A DNA stretch of 64,000 bases from Curvibacter sp. (GTDB lineage Bacteria; Pseudomonadota; Gammaproteobacteria; Burkholderiales; Burkholderiaceae_C): positions 1 to 64,000 of the forward strand of contig JAHRYV010000008.1 of assembly GCA_020621965.1 (NCBI GenBank), in the 5' to 3' direction. The first letter of the stretch is position 1. Each line of letters opens with the position of its first letter. Below the pieces are notes generated by a model. It searched no databases. It worked only from the letters and a program-made list of their open reading frames with translations, and had not been told where the DNA came from. This document shows positions 39,421-48,314 of this stretch, piece by piece. The translations under genes were made by a program, and so were the position numbers.

Positions 39421-40035
39421 TCAGCGCGGGATCTCCACCTTCACGCGGCGCGCTCCGGCGGGCGGGTTGGGAAAGTCCTTCAGCGCCGCGGCCAGCGTGG
39501 CGCGCAGGATGTTGTAGCGGTCGTCCCACGGGCCTTCATGGGTGGCACGGGTCTCGTAGACGATCTGGTTGCTGCGCAGCTCGCGCAGCAGCAGGGTGAC
39601 TTCATGGCGGTACTGGGCCGGCGGCGGAAAGCGCATGCCCATGCCGACCATGCCACCCGAGCCAAAGGAGCCGTACATGCCGCCCAGGCCAAAGGTGACG
39701 CCGCCGGTCATGCGGCTGCCGTTGGTGGGGCGGCCCCAGTCGTCCACGTAATAGGCCTCCATGCGCGTGCTGATCTGCACGCTGTAGCGCGCGGCCTTCT
39801 CGTCGTGCACCAGGCCGACCTCGGCCAGCTCGGCTTCGGCGATGGCCTCGACCGAGTCGGTCTCCACCGCATCGGTTTGCGAGGGCAGGCGCTCGAAGCG
39901 GTAGGTCGCCCCGGCTTCGATGGCCGCGCCACCGGCGGGCACGGCCTTGGTGCGCACCTGGGACTCGACCAGGCGCATGCCGGAGCAGCCGCCGAGCAGC
40001 AGCGCGACCGTGAGCAGGGCAAGCAGGCGTTTCAT
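39421..40035 (-). CDS. DUF4136-like lipoprotein
   Basis: A 204-aa lipoprotein (lipobox LLLGGC, Cys17). A beta-rich domain follows with TYRFERLPSQ, a Gly/Met-rich stretch (GLGGMYGSFGSGGMVGMGM) and conserved end VYETRATHEGPW. Function unknown. Its start abuts the ttcA stop with no gap, so the two are co-transcribed. Confidence 0.8.
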   Translation of the reverse strand: MKRLLALLTVALLLGGCSGMRLVESQVRTKAVPAGGAAIEAGATYRFERLPSQTDAVETDSVEAIAEAELAEVGLVHDEKAARYSVQISTRMEAYYVDDWGRPTNGSRMTGGVTFGLGGMYGSFGSGGMVGMGMRFPPPAQYRHEVTLLLRELRSNQIVYETRATHEGPWDDRYNILRATLAAALKDFPNPPAGARRVKVEIPR

Positions 40036-40957
40036 CTACAGCGTCACCACCTGCACGCCACCGGGCAGGGCGGGGGCGGTGGGGAATTCCTCTTCGTCGA
40101 AGGCGTGGTCGCCGTTTTCGTCCGGCACGCCGGTGGTCTGCAGGTTCTTGAAATCGTGCAATTTCGCATCCATCAGGTGCGAGGGCACCACGTTCTGCAG
40201 CGCGGTGAACATGGTCTCCAGCCGGCCCGGGAACTTCTTGTCCCACTCGCGCAGCAGGTTGCCGATCTGCTTGCGCTGCAGGTTCTCCTGGCTGCCGCAC
40301 GGGTGCAGGGGATGATGGGGAACTGGCGGTGCTCGGCCCAGCGGATCAGGTCCTTCTCTACCACATAGGCCATGGGACGGATGACGATGAACTCGCCGTT
40401 GTCGCTGGTGAGCTTGGGCGGCATGCCTTCAACTTGCCGCCGAAGAACATGTTGAGGAAGAAGGTCTGCAGCATGTCGTCGCGGTGGTGGCCCAGCGCCA
40501 GCTTGTTGCATTTGAGCTCGCGCGCCACCTTGTAGAGGATGCCGCGGCGCAGCCGGCTGCACAGGCTGCACATGGTCTTGCCCTCGGGGATCTTCTCCTT
40601 GACGATGGAGTAGGTGTCCTGGGTCTCGATGTGGAAGGGGATGCCCAGGTTCTTGAGGTACTCGGGCAGGATGTGGTCGGGAAAGCCGGGCTGCTTCTGG
40701 TCCAGGTTGACGGCCACCAGCGTGAAGTCGATCGGCGCGCGCGCCTTGAGCTTGAGCAGGATGTCCAGCATGCCGTAGCTGTCCTTGCCGCCCGAGAGGC
40801 AGACCATGACACGGTCGCCCTCTTCGATCATGTTGTAGTCGACGATGGCCTGGCCGACGTTGCGGCACAGGCGCTTCTCGAGCTTGTGCGTTTCGCGCTC
40901 GATCTTCAGGTCCTTGGCCGCGCTGGCCGGCTCGTTGTCTATCCAGACTGCACTCAT
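40036..40957 (-). pseudogene. ttcA: tRNA 2-thiocytidine synthetase TtcA with two 1-bp deletions
   Basis: TtcA thiolates C32 of some tRNAs using a [4Fe-4S] cluster and the PP-loop. The first frame has PP-loop [10 protein letters not shown] and [10 protein letters not shown] (first CxxC). It shifts near 40425 (KLKA then should read [11 protein letters not shown]) and again near 40300 (after FPIIPC). After each shift a different frame continues the protein, ending GVQVVTL and TAG at 40036. Each break is one C short in a C run. Adding two bases gives an intact protein of about 307 aa with the second Cys pair PCTPCGSQ. Sequence error is more likely than decay. Confidence 0.88.
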
Positions 40958-41022
40958 CATTCACTCCGTGGGACTGCGCCCGACATGGGGTCGGAGCCCC
41001 GAATCCTGTTTTGGTTCCGCGT

Positions 41023-41391
41023 TCACCACTGGCCGGTTTCGGCGCGGATCGCGACTTCGCAGTCGTCGAAGATTTCCAGCTTGACGATCTTCACCCGCAC
41101 GCCGATCACGCCGGGCAGCTGCAGCAGGCGGTTGGCCAGCTTGCCGATCATGCTCTCCAGCAGGTTCAGGTGCTCGGCCCGGCATTCGTCGATGATGATC
41201 TGGCGCACCTTGCGGTAGTCCAGCACATGGTTGATGTCGTCGTCGTGCGGCAGCAGCGGTTGCGGCCCGAGGTTGAGCTCGGCGTCGACCTGGATAGGCT
41301 GCGGCGCGGCCTTCTCGTGGTCGAGGATGCCCAGGTTGGCATCGAAGCGCAGCCCGGTGAGCGTGAGGATCTGGGTGCCGATGGATTTCAT
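41023..41391 (-). CDS. folB: Dihydroneopterin aldolase-like protein
   Basis: A 122-aa tunnel-fold enzyme of folate synthesis: [29 protein letters not shown], and catalytic [11 protein letters not shown]; the Lys of the active site is in VKIVKLE. Converts dihydroneopterin to 6-hydroxymethyl-dihydropterin and glycolaldehyde. Its ATG overlaps the SDR stop (ATGA). The pairing with an SDR suggests a folate/pterin operon. Confidence 0.85.
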   Translation of the reverse strand: MKSIGTQILTLTGLRFDANLGILDHEKAAPQPIQVDAELNLGPQPLLPHDDDINHVLDYRKVRQIIIDECRAEHLNLLESMIGKLANRLLQLPGVIGVRVKIVKLEIFDDCEVAIRAETGQW

Positions 41392-42158
41392 CACATCATC
41401 GAAAAATCGCGCTCGAAGCGCTGCAGGTGCTGGCCGCCGTCCACCAGCAGGGTGGTGCCGGTGATGGACTTGTTTTCCAGCGCGAACAGTACCGCGCCCG
41501 CCACGTCTTCGGGTGTGGACGAGCGCCCCAGCGGCGAGAGCTTGTGCAGGGCCTCGAACTTCTCCGGCGTCAGGTAGTCGCTGGTCAGCGTGAGGCCGGG
41601 CGCCACGCCCACCACCCGCACGTCGGGCGCCAGCACCAGGGCCAGCATGGTGTTGGCGGCTTCCAGCGCCGCCTTGGACAGGGTGTAGCTCAGGAAATCG
41701 GGGTTCTGGTTCCACAGCTTCTGGTCCAGCAGGTTGACCACCACACCGTCGCCTGCGCGCGCCTGCACATGGACGTGCAGGGCCTGCGCCAGCAGGATGG
41801 CGGCGCCGGTGTTGCTGCGCAGATGGCGCTCCATGGCGGCGTAGCCGAAGCTGGCCGCGCTGTCGTGCTCGAACAGGGCGGCGCTGTTGACGACCGCGTC
41901 GACCTGGCCGAAGTGCGCTTCCACCCGCGGCAGCAGGGCGCGTACCGCGGCCTCATCGGCGAGGTCGGCGTCGAAGGCCGCCGCCGTCACGCCCAGCTGC
42001 TCGCAGTCGGCCACGGTCTGCATGGCCTCCTCCTCCGAGCCGCGGTAGTGCACCGCCAGCTGCCAGCCGGCGCGCGCCAGCGCCAGCGCAATCTCGCGGC
42101 CCAGGCGTTTGGCCGAGCCGGTCACGAGCACCGTGCGCGCAGGAGAGGTGGCGGACAT
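41391..42158 (-). CDS. SDR-family oxidoreductase, FolM/PTR1-like pterin reductase
   Basis: A 255-aa short-chain dehydrogenase. The NADPH motif is TGSAKRLGREIA (PTR1/FolM type TGxxxRxG rather than TGxxxGxG), then NSAALF, catalytic YTLSK near residue 161, and a C-terminal VDGGQHL. Overlap with folB supports pterin or dihydrofolate/dihydromonapterin reduction. The start at 42158 is divergent from the methyltransferase gene. Confidence 0.82.
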   Translation of the reverse strand: MSATSPARTVLVTGSAKRLGREIALALARAGWQLAVHYRGSEEEAMQTVADCEQLGVTAAAFDADLADEAAVRALLPRVEAHFGQVDAVVNSAALFEHDSAASFGYAAMERHLRSNTGAAILLAQALHVHVQARAGDGVVVNLLDQKLWNQNPDFLSYTLSKAALEAANTMLALVLAPDVRVVGVAPGLTLTSDYLTPEKFEALHKLSPLGRSSTPEDVAGAVLFALENKSITGTTLLVDGGQHLQRFERDFSMM

Positions 42159-42178
42159 TGGGAGACAATGGCAAGGTA

Positions 42179-43270
42179 ATGACGACAGCCGACAGTTTAA
42201 CGACCACCCTGCAATCCCGCATTGTGCAAACCATGGCCGCGGCCGGGGGCTGGATCGGTTTTGACGATTTCATGGCCCGGGCCCTGTACACCCCGGGTCT
42301 GGGTTATTACGCCAACGATCTGCGCAAGCTCGGGCTGATGCCGGGCTCGGGCAGCGATTTCGTCACCGCGCCCGAGCTCTCGCCCCTGTTTGGCCACGCC
42401 CTGGCGGCCCAGATCGGGCAGGCGCTGCGACAGTCCGGCACCGACGAGATCTGGGAATTCGGCGCCGGCTCGGGCGCGCTGGCGCTGCAGCTGCTGCAGA
42501 CCCTGGGCGAGCAGGTGCGCCGTTACACCATCGTCGACCTCTCGGGTGCCTTGCGAGCCCGCCAGCAGCAGACGCTGCAGCCCTTCGGCGAGCGTGTGCG
42601 CTGGGTCAGCGAGCTGCCGGCCGCCCTGCAGGGGGTGGTGGTGGGCAACGAGGTGCTGGATGCCATGCCGGTGCAGCTGCTGGTGCGCCTGGGCGGTGTC
42701 TGGCACGAGCGCGGCGTGGCGCTGGCGGGCGAGCGTTTCGTCTGGGCTGACCGGGTGACGGATCTGCGCCCGCCGCTGGAGATCGAAGGCAACCACGACT
42801 ACCTGACCGAGATCCACCCGCAGGCCGAGGCCTTTGTGCGCACCCTGGCCGACAAGCTGGAGCGCGGCGCCGCCTTCTTCATCGACTACGGCTTTCCCGA
42901 GGCCGAGTACTACCACCCGCAACGCCATATGGGCACGGTGATGTGCCACCGCGCCCACCAGGCCGACCCCGACCCGCTGAGCGACGTGGGGTTGAAGGAC
43001 ATCACCGCCCACGTCAACTTCACCGGCGTGGCGCTGGCCGCGCAGGACGCCGGCCTGGCCGTGCTGGGTTATGCCTCGCAAGGACGTTTCCTGCTCAACT
43101 GCGGCCTGGCCCAGCTGATGGAACAGGCCCCGCTGGCGCAACGCGCCCAGGCGCACAAGCTGGTGCTGGAGCACGAGATGGGTGAGCTGTTCAAGGTCAT
43201 CGGCCTGGCCGCCGGCGCGCCCTGGGACGCGCTGGGTTTTGCCGCCGGCGACCGCACCCATACCCTCTGA
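42179..43270 (+). CDS. SAM-dependent methyltransferase, MidA/NDUFAF7 family (COG1565)
   Basis: A 363-aa protein with N-terminal GWIGFDDFMARALYTPGLGYY, quoted as FMARALYTPGLGYY, SAM motif WEFGAGSGALA near residue 96, VVVGNEVLDAMPVQ and FIDYGFPEAEYYHPQR. The mitochondrial relative NDUFAF7 methylates an Arg in a complex I subunit; the bacterial substrate is unknown. ATG at 42179 chosen over an upstream TTG at 42158 in the divergent SDR start. Confidence 0.87.
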   Translation: MTTADSLTTTLQSRIVQTMAAAGGWIGFDDFMARALYTPGLGYYANDLRKLGLMPGSGSDFVTAPELSPLFGHALAAQIGQALRQSGTDEIWEFGAGSGALALQLLQTLGEQVRRYTIVDLSGALRARQQQTLQPFGERVRWVSELPAALQGVVVGNEVLDAMPVQLLVRLGGVWHERGVALAGERFVWADRVTDLRPPLEIEGNHDYLTEIHPQAEAFVRTLADKLERGAAFFIDYGFPEAEYYHPQRHMGTVMCHRAHQADPDPLSDVGLKDITAHVNFTGVALAAQDAGLAVLGYASQGRFLLNCGLAQLMEQAPLAQRAQAHKLVLEHEMGELFKVIGLAAGAPWDALGFAAGDRTHTL

Positions 43271-43286
43271 CAGGCAGGCCCGATCC

Positions 43287-43481
43287 ATGTTCCGCTGGCT
43301 GCTCGTCGTTTTTGTCATCCTGCTGCTGGTCAACGCGGTGACACCCTGGTTCAAGAAGATCGGTTTCGGCCGGCTGCCGGGTGACCTGAATTTCACCCTC
43401 TTCGGGCGCGAGTTCAACCTGCCCTTCACTACCACCATCCTCCTCAGCCTGGCGGCGGCGGGGATCGCCAAGCTGCTCTGA
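43287..43481 (+). CDS. Small membrane protein, DUF2905
   Basis: A 64-aa protein with two hydrophobic segments flanking FKKIGFGRLPGDLNF, the DUF2905 signature. Function unknown. It starts 16 bp after the methyltransferase stop and is probably in the same transcript. Confidence 0.85.
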   Translation: MFRWLLVVFVILLLVNAVTPWFKKIGFGRLPGDLNFTLFGREFNLPFTTTILLSLAAAGIAKLL

Positions 43482-43605
43482 GCCCGCAGCGGGCGCCGGC
43501 GTTACATCACCTGACAAATTCGTCGCCCCGGGCGACGGCCAGCCGGCCTGGAGGCCGGCGGCGGCATGCACATAATCCCGGGATCACATCCAAAGGGGGG
43601 AGCAC

Positions 43606-44373
43606 ATGCCATTCGTCGGTCTGGGTCTGCATCTGGTGGTTGCGCTGTTTTTTGCCGTGCATGCGATGCGCAGCGGCCAGAACATGTACTGGCTCATCAT
43701 CCTGTTTTCCTTCCCGCTGCTGGGCAGCATCGTCTACTTCCTGGTGGTCTACCTGCCCAACTCCCGGCTGGAGCGCGGCGCGCGCAAGGCGGTGGCCGCG
43801 GCGGTGAAGGCGCTGGACCCCGAGCGCGAGTTGCGCGAGGCCCGCGCCGCCTTTGACTACACACCGACGGCGCAGAACCAGATGCGGCTGGCGCTGGCCC
43901 TGCTGGAAGCCGGCCAGGCCCAGGAAGCGGCCGGCCACTACGAGGCCTGCCTCAAGGGGCCGTTCGCCAGCGACCCGGAGATCCGTTTCGGGGCTGCCCG
44001 CGCCTGGGTGGAGTGCCGGCGTTACGGGCCGGCTATCGCCCATCTGCAGGGCATACGCCAGAGCGAGCCGGGGTTCCGCCCCGAGGCGCTGTCCCTGCTG
44101 CTGGCGCGCGCGCTCGGCGGCGACGGCCGCGCCCAGGAGGCACGGGCCGAATTCGAGGCTGCGGTCCAGCGCTTCGGCAGCTTCGACGCGCGCGCGGAAT
44201 ATGCCATCTGGGCCGTCAGCTTCGGCGACACCGCCGTCGCCCAGCGCCTCAAGGCCGAGATCGAGCAGGCCACCCAGCGCTGGAGCCGGCATCACCGCGA
44301 GCTCAATGCGGACATGGTGCGGCGTCTGGAGCAGGCCTGGGCGGCGGCGGCGGGCGCTGGCCCCCGGGCTTGA
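43606..44373 (+). CDS. Membrane-anchored TPR protein
   Basis: A 255-aa protein. Residues 1-50 are two TM helices (LHLVVALFFAVHAM and WLIILFSFPLLGSIVYFLVV); from about 75 to 240 there are TPR-like helices (MRLALALLEAGQAQEAAGHYEACLKG, quoted in part ALLEAGQAQEAAGHYE). Similar proteins are annotated as hypothetical TPR inner-membrane proteins in Burkholderiales. AAAGGGGGGAG lies before the ATG. Function unknown. Confidence 0.78.
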   Translation: MPFVGLGLHLVVALFFAVHAMRSGQNMYWLIILFSFPLLGSIVYFLVVYLPNSRLERGARKAVAAAVKALDPERELREARAAFDYTPTAQNQMRLALALLEAGQAQEAAGHYEACLKGPFASDPEIRFGAARAWVECRRYGPAIAHLQGIRQSEPGFRPEALSLLLARALGGDGRAQEARAEFEAAVQRFGSFDARAEYAIWAVSFGDTAVAQRLKAEIEQATQRWSRHHRELNADMVRRLEQAWAAAAGAGPRA

Positions 44374-44418
44374 AACAAGATACCCCAGCCCCTATCTGTG
44401 CAGCAGAAAGGGTCCACC

Positions 44419-44859
44419 ATGAGCGAAACGCGCCACATCGTCTGTCCGCACTGCCACACCACCAACCGCGTCCAGGCCGCTGACCTGGGCAAGGCCGCCG
44501 ATTGCGGCAAATGCCATCAGCCGCTGTTTGCCGGCCAGCCGGTTGCGCTGGACGCGGCCTCGTTCGAGCGCCACATCGGCCGCAACGAGGTGCCGGTGTT
44601 GGTGGACTTCTGGGCCCCCTGGTGCGGCCCCTGCCGCATGATGGCGCCGGCCTTCGAGCAGGCCGCCGCCCAGCTGGAGCCCAAGGTGCGCTTGGCCAAG
44701 GTGAATACCGAGGAGGAGCAGGCCCTGGCCGCGCGTTTCAACATCCGCAGCATTCCCACCCTGGCGCTGTTCGTCGGCGGACGCGAGGTGGCGCGCCAGC
44801 CCGGCGCCATGACCTCACCGGCGCAGATCGCCGCCTGGGTGCAGCAGCACCTGCGCTGA
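44419..44859 (+). CDS. trxC: Thioredoxin 2
   Basis: A 146-aa thioredoxin with an N-terminal zinc finger (CPHC ... CGKC, residues 9-34) and active site WCGPC near 71. Zinc finger plus Trx domain is diagnostic of TrxC. Cytosolic, oxidative-stress linked. The stop is 15 bp from the convergent zinc-ribbon membrane gene. Confidence 0.95.
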   Translation: MSETRHIVCPHCHTTNRVQAADLGKAADCGKCHQPLFAGQPVALDAASFERHIGRNEVPVLVDFWAPWCGPCRMMAPAFEQAAAQLEPKVRLAKVNTEEEQALAARFNIRSIPTLALFVGGREVARQPGAMTSPAQIAAWVQQHLR

Positions 44860-44874
44860 ATTCAGAGCAGGCTC

Positions 44875-45282
44875 TCAGGACTCGATGCTCCACTCATGCC
44901 GGCAGGCGCGGCAGCGCACGCCGGTCCGGCCCCGGCGCCGATCTTCGTCCACCACCTCGAAACGCGCATAGGCGCCGCACGCCGGGCAGTTGGCCTGGTT
45001 GGCCACTTCCTCGGCGTGCATCAACAGATAGAGGTAGCGCCGCAGGCTCCACAGGCCGATGGCGGCGCTGGCGATGAACAGCAGCACGTCCAGCAGCTTC
45101 TCGCCCAGGCTGCCGCCGTGGAAGACTTCCAGCATGCCGATCAGCGCGATGGCGCACAACAGCGTGAGCAGCAGGTGGGCGTGGCTCGACAGCAGTTCGC
45201 GTTCGTACCACTTGCGAAAGCCGTAGCGGCGCACGCCCTCGGCCAGCGGCGGGTTGAAGGGGTTGCGGGGCGGCGCAGCCAT
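44875..45282 (-). CDS. Membrane protein with C-terminal zinc ribbon
   Basis: A 135-aa protein with two TM helices (LLLTLLCAIALIGML, LLFIASAAIGLWSL) and a C-terminal zinc ribbon CPAC ... CRAC (residues about 99-127). Function unknown; zinc binding inferred from the two CxxC pairs. Confidence 0.75.
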   Translation of the reverse strand: MAAPPRNPFNPPLAEGVRRYGFRKWYERELLSSHAHLLLTLLCAIALIGMLEVFHGGSLGEKLLDVLLFIASAAIGLWSLRRYLYLLMHAEEVANQANCPACGAYARFEVVDEDRRRGRTGVRCRACRHEWSIES

Positions 45283-45338
45283 GCGCCCATGATGCGGCAG
45301 ACGGCGCCGCGCCGTCGGCGCGCCTCAGCAGCCGACTG

Positions 45339-46619
45339 TCACGCGGGGTCTTTGCCGTGTTGCGGCAGGCCCAGCTGCTGCGCCAGCGCCGTGGCGCGCG
45401 CGGCGTGGATCAGCTCGCCCACCTTCTTGCCGCTGTGGCCCAGTGCCATGGCGTGGGCGGCGATCTCCGGCGTGGACACGGCCAGCACGACGTCCAGCAC
45501 ACGTTGCAGGCGCGCCGCCGGCGGGTAGGGCTGCTGCTCCAGGCCCAGGCGACCGCGGGCGTCGCATTCGCAGGCCAACAGCACCTCGGCAAAACGCTGC
45601 GGCTTGCGGATGGCGTCGCAGCGCTCCAGCAGGCGCAGCAGGGCGGTGGCGCCCAGCGTGGCGCTGCGGTGGATGTTGCCGTGTTCGCGTGCCACCACCT
45701 CGGCCAGCTCGCGGCAGTCGATGGGCACCCGCAGACGCTCGCACAGGCCCTTGAGCAGGCGCGCGCTGCGCTCCTCGTGGCCGAGGTGGCGCGGCAGCAG
45801 GTCGGCGGGCGTGGTGCCCTTGCCCAGGTCGTGGCCCAGGCAGGCAAAACGTACGGTCAAGGGGGCGTTCAGCTGGGCGGCCATGTCCAGTACCAGCATC
45901 AGGTGCAGACCGGTGTCGACCTCCGGGTGGTGCTGTTCGGGTTGCGGCACGCCCCACAGGCGGTCCACCTCGGGCAGCAGGCGCTTGAGCGCGCCACAGG
46001 CGCGCAGCACCTCGAACATGCGCGAGGGCTTGGCCTCCATCAGGCCGCGGCTGAGTTCCTGCCAGACGCGCTCGGCCACCAGGTGGTCCACCTCGCCGTC
46101 GTCCACCATGTGGCGCATCAGCGCCATGGTCTCGGGCGCCACCGTGAAGTCGGTGAAACGTGCCGACAGCCGCGCCACCCGCAGGATGCGCACCGGGTCT
46201 TCGCGGAAGGCCGGCGTGACGTGGCGGAACACCTTGTGTTCGATGTCGCGCTGGCCGTGGTAGGGGTCGGTCAGGTGCGTCGGGTCGAAGCTGCCGTCGG
46301 GCCGGCACTGGCTGTTGTGCACGGCGATGGCGTTGATGGTCAGGTCGCGCCGCGCCAGGTCTTCTTCCAGCGTGACCTCGGGTGAGGTGTGGATGGCAAA
46401 ACCCTTGTAGCCGCGCGCGGTCTTGCGCTCGGTGCGCGCCAGCGCGTGCTCTTCCTTCGTGACCGGGTGCAGGAAGACCGGAAAGTCCTTGCCCACCGGG
46501 ACAAAACCCTGTGCGGCCATCTCCTCCGGTGTGGTACCGACTACCACCCAGTCGTGGTCCTTGACGGCTAAGCCGAGCAGGGCGTCGCGCACCGCGCCGC
46601 CCACCATGTAGATCTGCAT
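45339..46619 (-). CDS. cca: CCA-adding tRNA nucleotidyltransferase with HD domain
   Basis: A 426-aa class II nucleotidyltransferase. Motifs: MVGGAVRDALLG at the start, DHDWVVVG metal Asp pair, ARRDLTINAIAV near 90, and a C-terminal HD phosphohydrolase domain (CLGHDLGKGT near 258). Adds or repairs the 3' CCA of tRNA. ATG at 46619, 10 bp from the GST stop. Confidence 0.95.
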   Translation of the reverse strand: MQIYMVGGAVRDALLGLAVKDHDWVVVGTTPEEMAAQGFVPVGKDFPVFLHPVTKEEHALARTERKTARGYKGFAIHTSPEVTLEEDLARRDLTINAIAVHNSQCRPDGSFDPTHLTDPYHGQRDIEHKVFRHVTPAFREDPVRILRVARLSARFTDFTVAPETMALMRHMVDDGEVDHLVAERVWQELSRGLMEAKPSRMFEVLRACGALKRLLPEVDRLWGVPQPEQHHPEVDTGLHLMLVLDMAAQLNAPLTVRFACLGHDLGKGTTPADLLPRHLGHEERSARLLKGLCERLRVPIDCRELAEVVAREHGNIHRSATLGATALLRLLERCDAIRKPQRFAEVLLACECDARGRLGLEQQPYPPAARLQRVLDVVLAVSTPEIAAHAMALGHSGKKVGELIHAARATALAQQLGLPQHGKDPA

Positions 46620-46629
46620 GGGCTGCAGT

Positions 46630-47313
46630 CTACCGGCTCAGGCGATAGGGTTCCTCGAACTCGCGAAAGTCGCCCTCCGCGCGTGCCTGCTCGATCCACG
46701 CCGCCACACCCGGCAGCGCCGCCACGCGCTCCACATAGGCGGCGATGTCGGCCGGCACCGGCAGACCGTAGGTCCTGATGCGCAAACACACCGGCGCAAA
46801 GTAGGCGTCGGCGATGGAGAACGGGCCGAACAGCAGCGGCCCGCCGTGCTGGACCAGCAGCTCGCGCCACATGGCCACCAGGCGCGCCACATCGGCGCGC
46901 ACGGCCGGCTGGTCGCGCCAGATCAGCGCGCCGACGTCGGGTAGCGAGGCCTCGATGTTCTGCGGGCAGTGGCTGCGCAGCGCGGTGAAGCCGGCATGCA
47001 TCTCGGCGCAGACGCTGCGGGCGCGGGCCCGTGCCGCCTTGTCGGCGGGCCAGAGTTGCTTGTCTGGATACTGCTCCGCCAGGTATTCGGCAATGGCCAG
47101 CGTGTCCCAGATGACGAGGTCGCCGTCCTGCAGCACGGGCACCTTGCCGGTGGGCGTGAGCGCGGCCAGGGTCTGCTTGAATTGCGAGTTCGCATCGAAG
47201 GAGTCGAAGCGCACCAGCACCTCCTCGAAGGGAATGCCGGCCTGGCGCAGCAGCGCCCAGGGCCGCAGGGACCAGGAGGAGTAGTTCTTGCTGCCGATGT
47301 AGAGCTTGAGCAT
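46630..47313 (-). CDS. Glutathione S-transferase family protein
   Basis: A 227-aa GST with N-terminal thioredoxin fold (KLYIGSKNYSSWSLRPW; Ser near 11-13 as candidate catalytic residue, WDTLAIAEYLAEQYP G-site) and an all-alpha C-domain. The substrate is unknown. Upstream of cca and close to the NAD-binding protein. Confidence 0.85.
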   Translation of the reverse strand: MLKLYIGSKNYSSWSLRPWALLRQAGIPFEEVLVRFDSFDANSQFKQTLAALTPTGKVPVLQDGDLVIWDTLAIAEYLAEQYPDKQLWPADKAARARARSVCAEMHAGFTALRSHCPQNIEASLPDVGALIWRDQPAVRADVARLVAMWRELLVQHGGPLLFGPFSIADAYFAPVCLRIRTYGLPVPADIAAYVERVAALPGVAAWIEQARAEGDFREFEEPYRLSR

Positions 47314-47342
47314 GCGTTTCTCCCGAGGTAGGGAGACGCATG

Positions 47343-48314
47343 TTAGCGCCGACTGTAGCGCTCGCGCAGCGTGATGTGGCGGTCGCTGGTGGGGCCCAGA
47401 TAGGACGGTGCGACTGCTGCGGGGCCGGTGGGCGTGATGCCCAGTGCGGCGATGCCGGGTACGCGGCCGCTGGCCACGTTGTCCACCAGCATCGAATCCA
47501 GGTTGTCGCGGCTCATCAGCGGCTGGCCGGGGGCCAGCTCCATCAGCCGTGCCTGCAGCCGGCCCAGGGCCAGGGGCAGGCCGATCACCGGGCGGCCGTG
47601 GCCGCGGCGGATGCCGGCGGCGCGGCCGGCCAGCTGCACCAGTTCCTTGAGTGTGTAGACGCTGGGGCCGCAGAGTTCGTAGGTTTGGCCGATGGTGCGC
47701 GCGTCCTGCAGGCAGTGGACCACGGCCTGGGCCACATCGCCCACCCAGACCGGCTGGAAACGCGCTTGCGCGCCGGCCAGCGGCATGACGGGAAAGATCC
47801 GTTGCAGCGCGGCGAACAGGTTGAGGAAACGGTCGTCGGCGCCGAAGATCACGCTGGGGCGCAGCACGCTGAGCTGCAGGCCCTGGCCGGCGGCGGCCAA
47901 CAGCTCGGCCTCGCCGCGTGATTTGCTGCGCAGATAACGCGAGGGGGCGCTGTTGGCGGCGGCCGGCCCGGCGCCGAGGGCGCTGATGTGCACCAGGCGC
48001 TGGACACCCGTGCTCAGGCAGGCGCGGGCCAGCTTGGCCGGCAGTTCGACATGGGTGCGCTGGAAGGCGGCCTCGTCGCCGTGCAGGATGGCCACCAGGT
48101 TGATGACGGCGTCGTGGCCGGGCAGCAGGCGGCGCAGCGTGGCCTCGTCGTGCACGTCACCCTCCAACACGGTGAGGTTCGGCAGGTGCTGCACGGCGCT
48201 GGCGTTGGCCGCGCGGCGCGTGAGCACGGTCATGGGCCAATGCAGGCGCGCCAGCCGCTCGCAGACCTGGCGGCCGACGAAGCCGGTACCGCCCAGCAGC
48301 AGCACGCGTTTCAT
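47343..48314 (-). CDS. NAD(P)-binding protein of the complex I NDUFA9 / atypical SDR type
   Basis: A 323-aa Rossmann protein with N-terminal GGTGFVGRQV and the family stretches VINLVAIL, RLVHISALGA and YLRSKSRGE (YxxxK). Related to NDUFA9-like subunits of complex I and to NAD-dependent epimerases. ATG at 48314 overlaps the lytic transglycosylase stop by 4 bp. Confidence 0.83.
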   Translation of the reverse strand: MKRVLLLGGTGFVGRQVCERLARLHWPMTVLTRRAANASAVQHLPNLTVLEGDVHDEATLRRLLPGHDAVINLVAILHGDEAAFQRTHVELPAKLARACLSTGVQRLVHISALGAGPAAANSAPSRYLRSKSRGEAELLAAAGQGLQLSVLRPSVIFGADDRFLNLFAALQRIFPVMPLAGAQARFQPVWVGDVAQAVVHCLQDARTIGQTYELCGPSVYTLKELVQLAGRAAGIRRGHGRPVIGLPLALGRLQARLMELAPGQPLMSRDNLDSMLVDNVASGRVPGIAALGITPTGPAAVAPSYLGPTSDRHITLRERYSRR

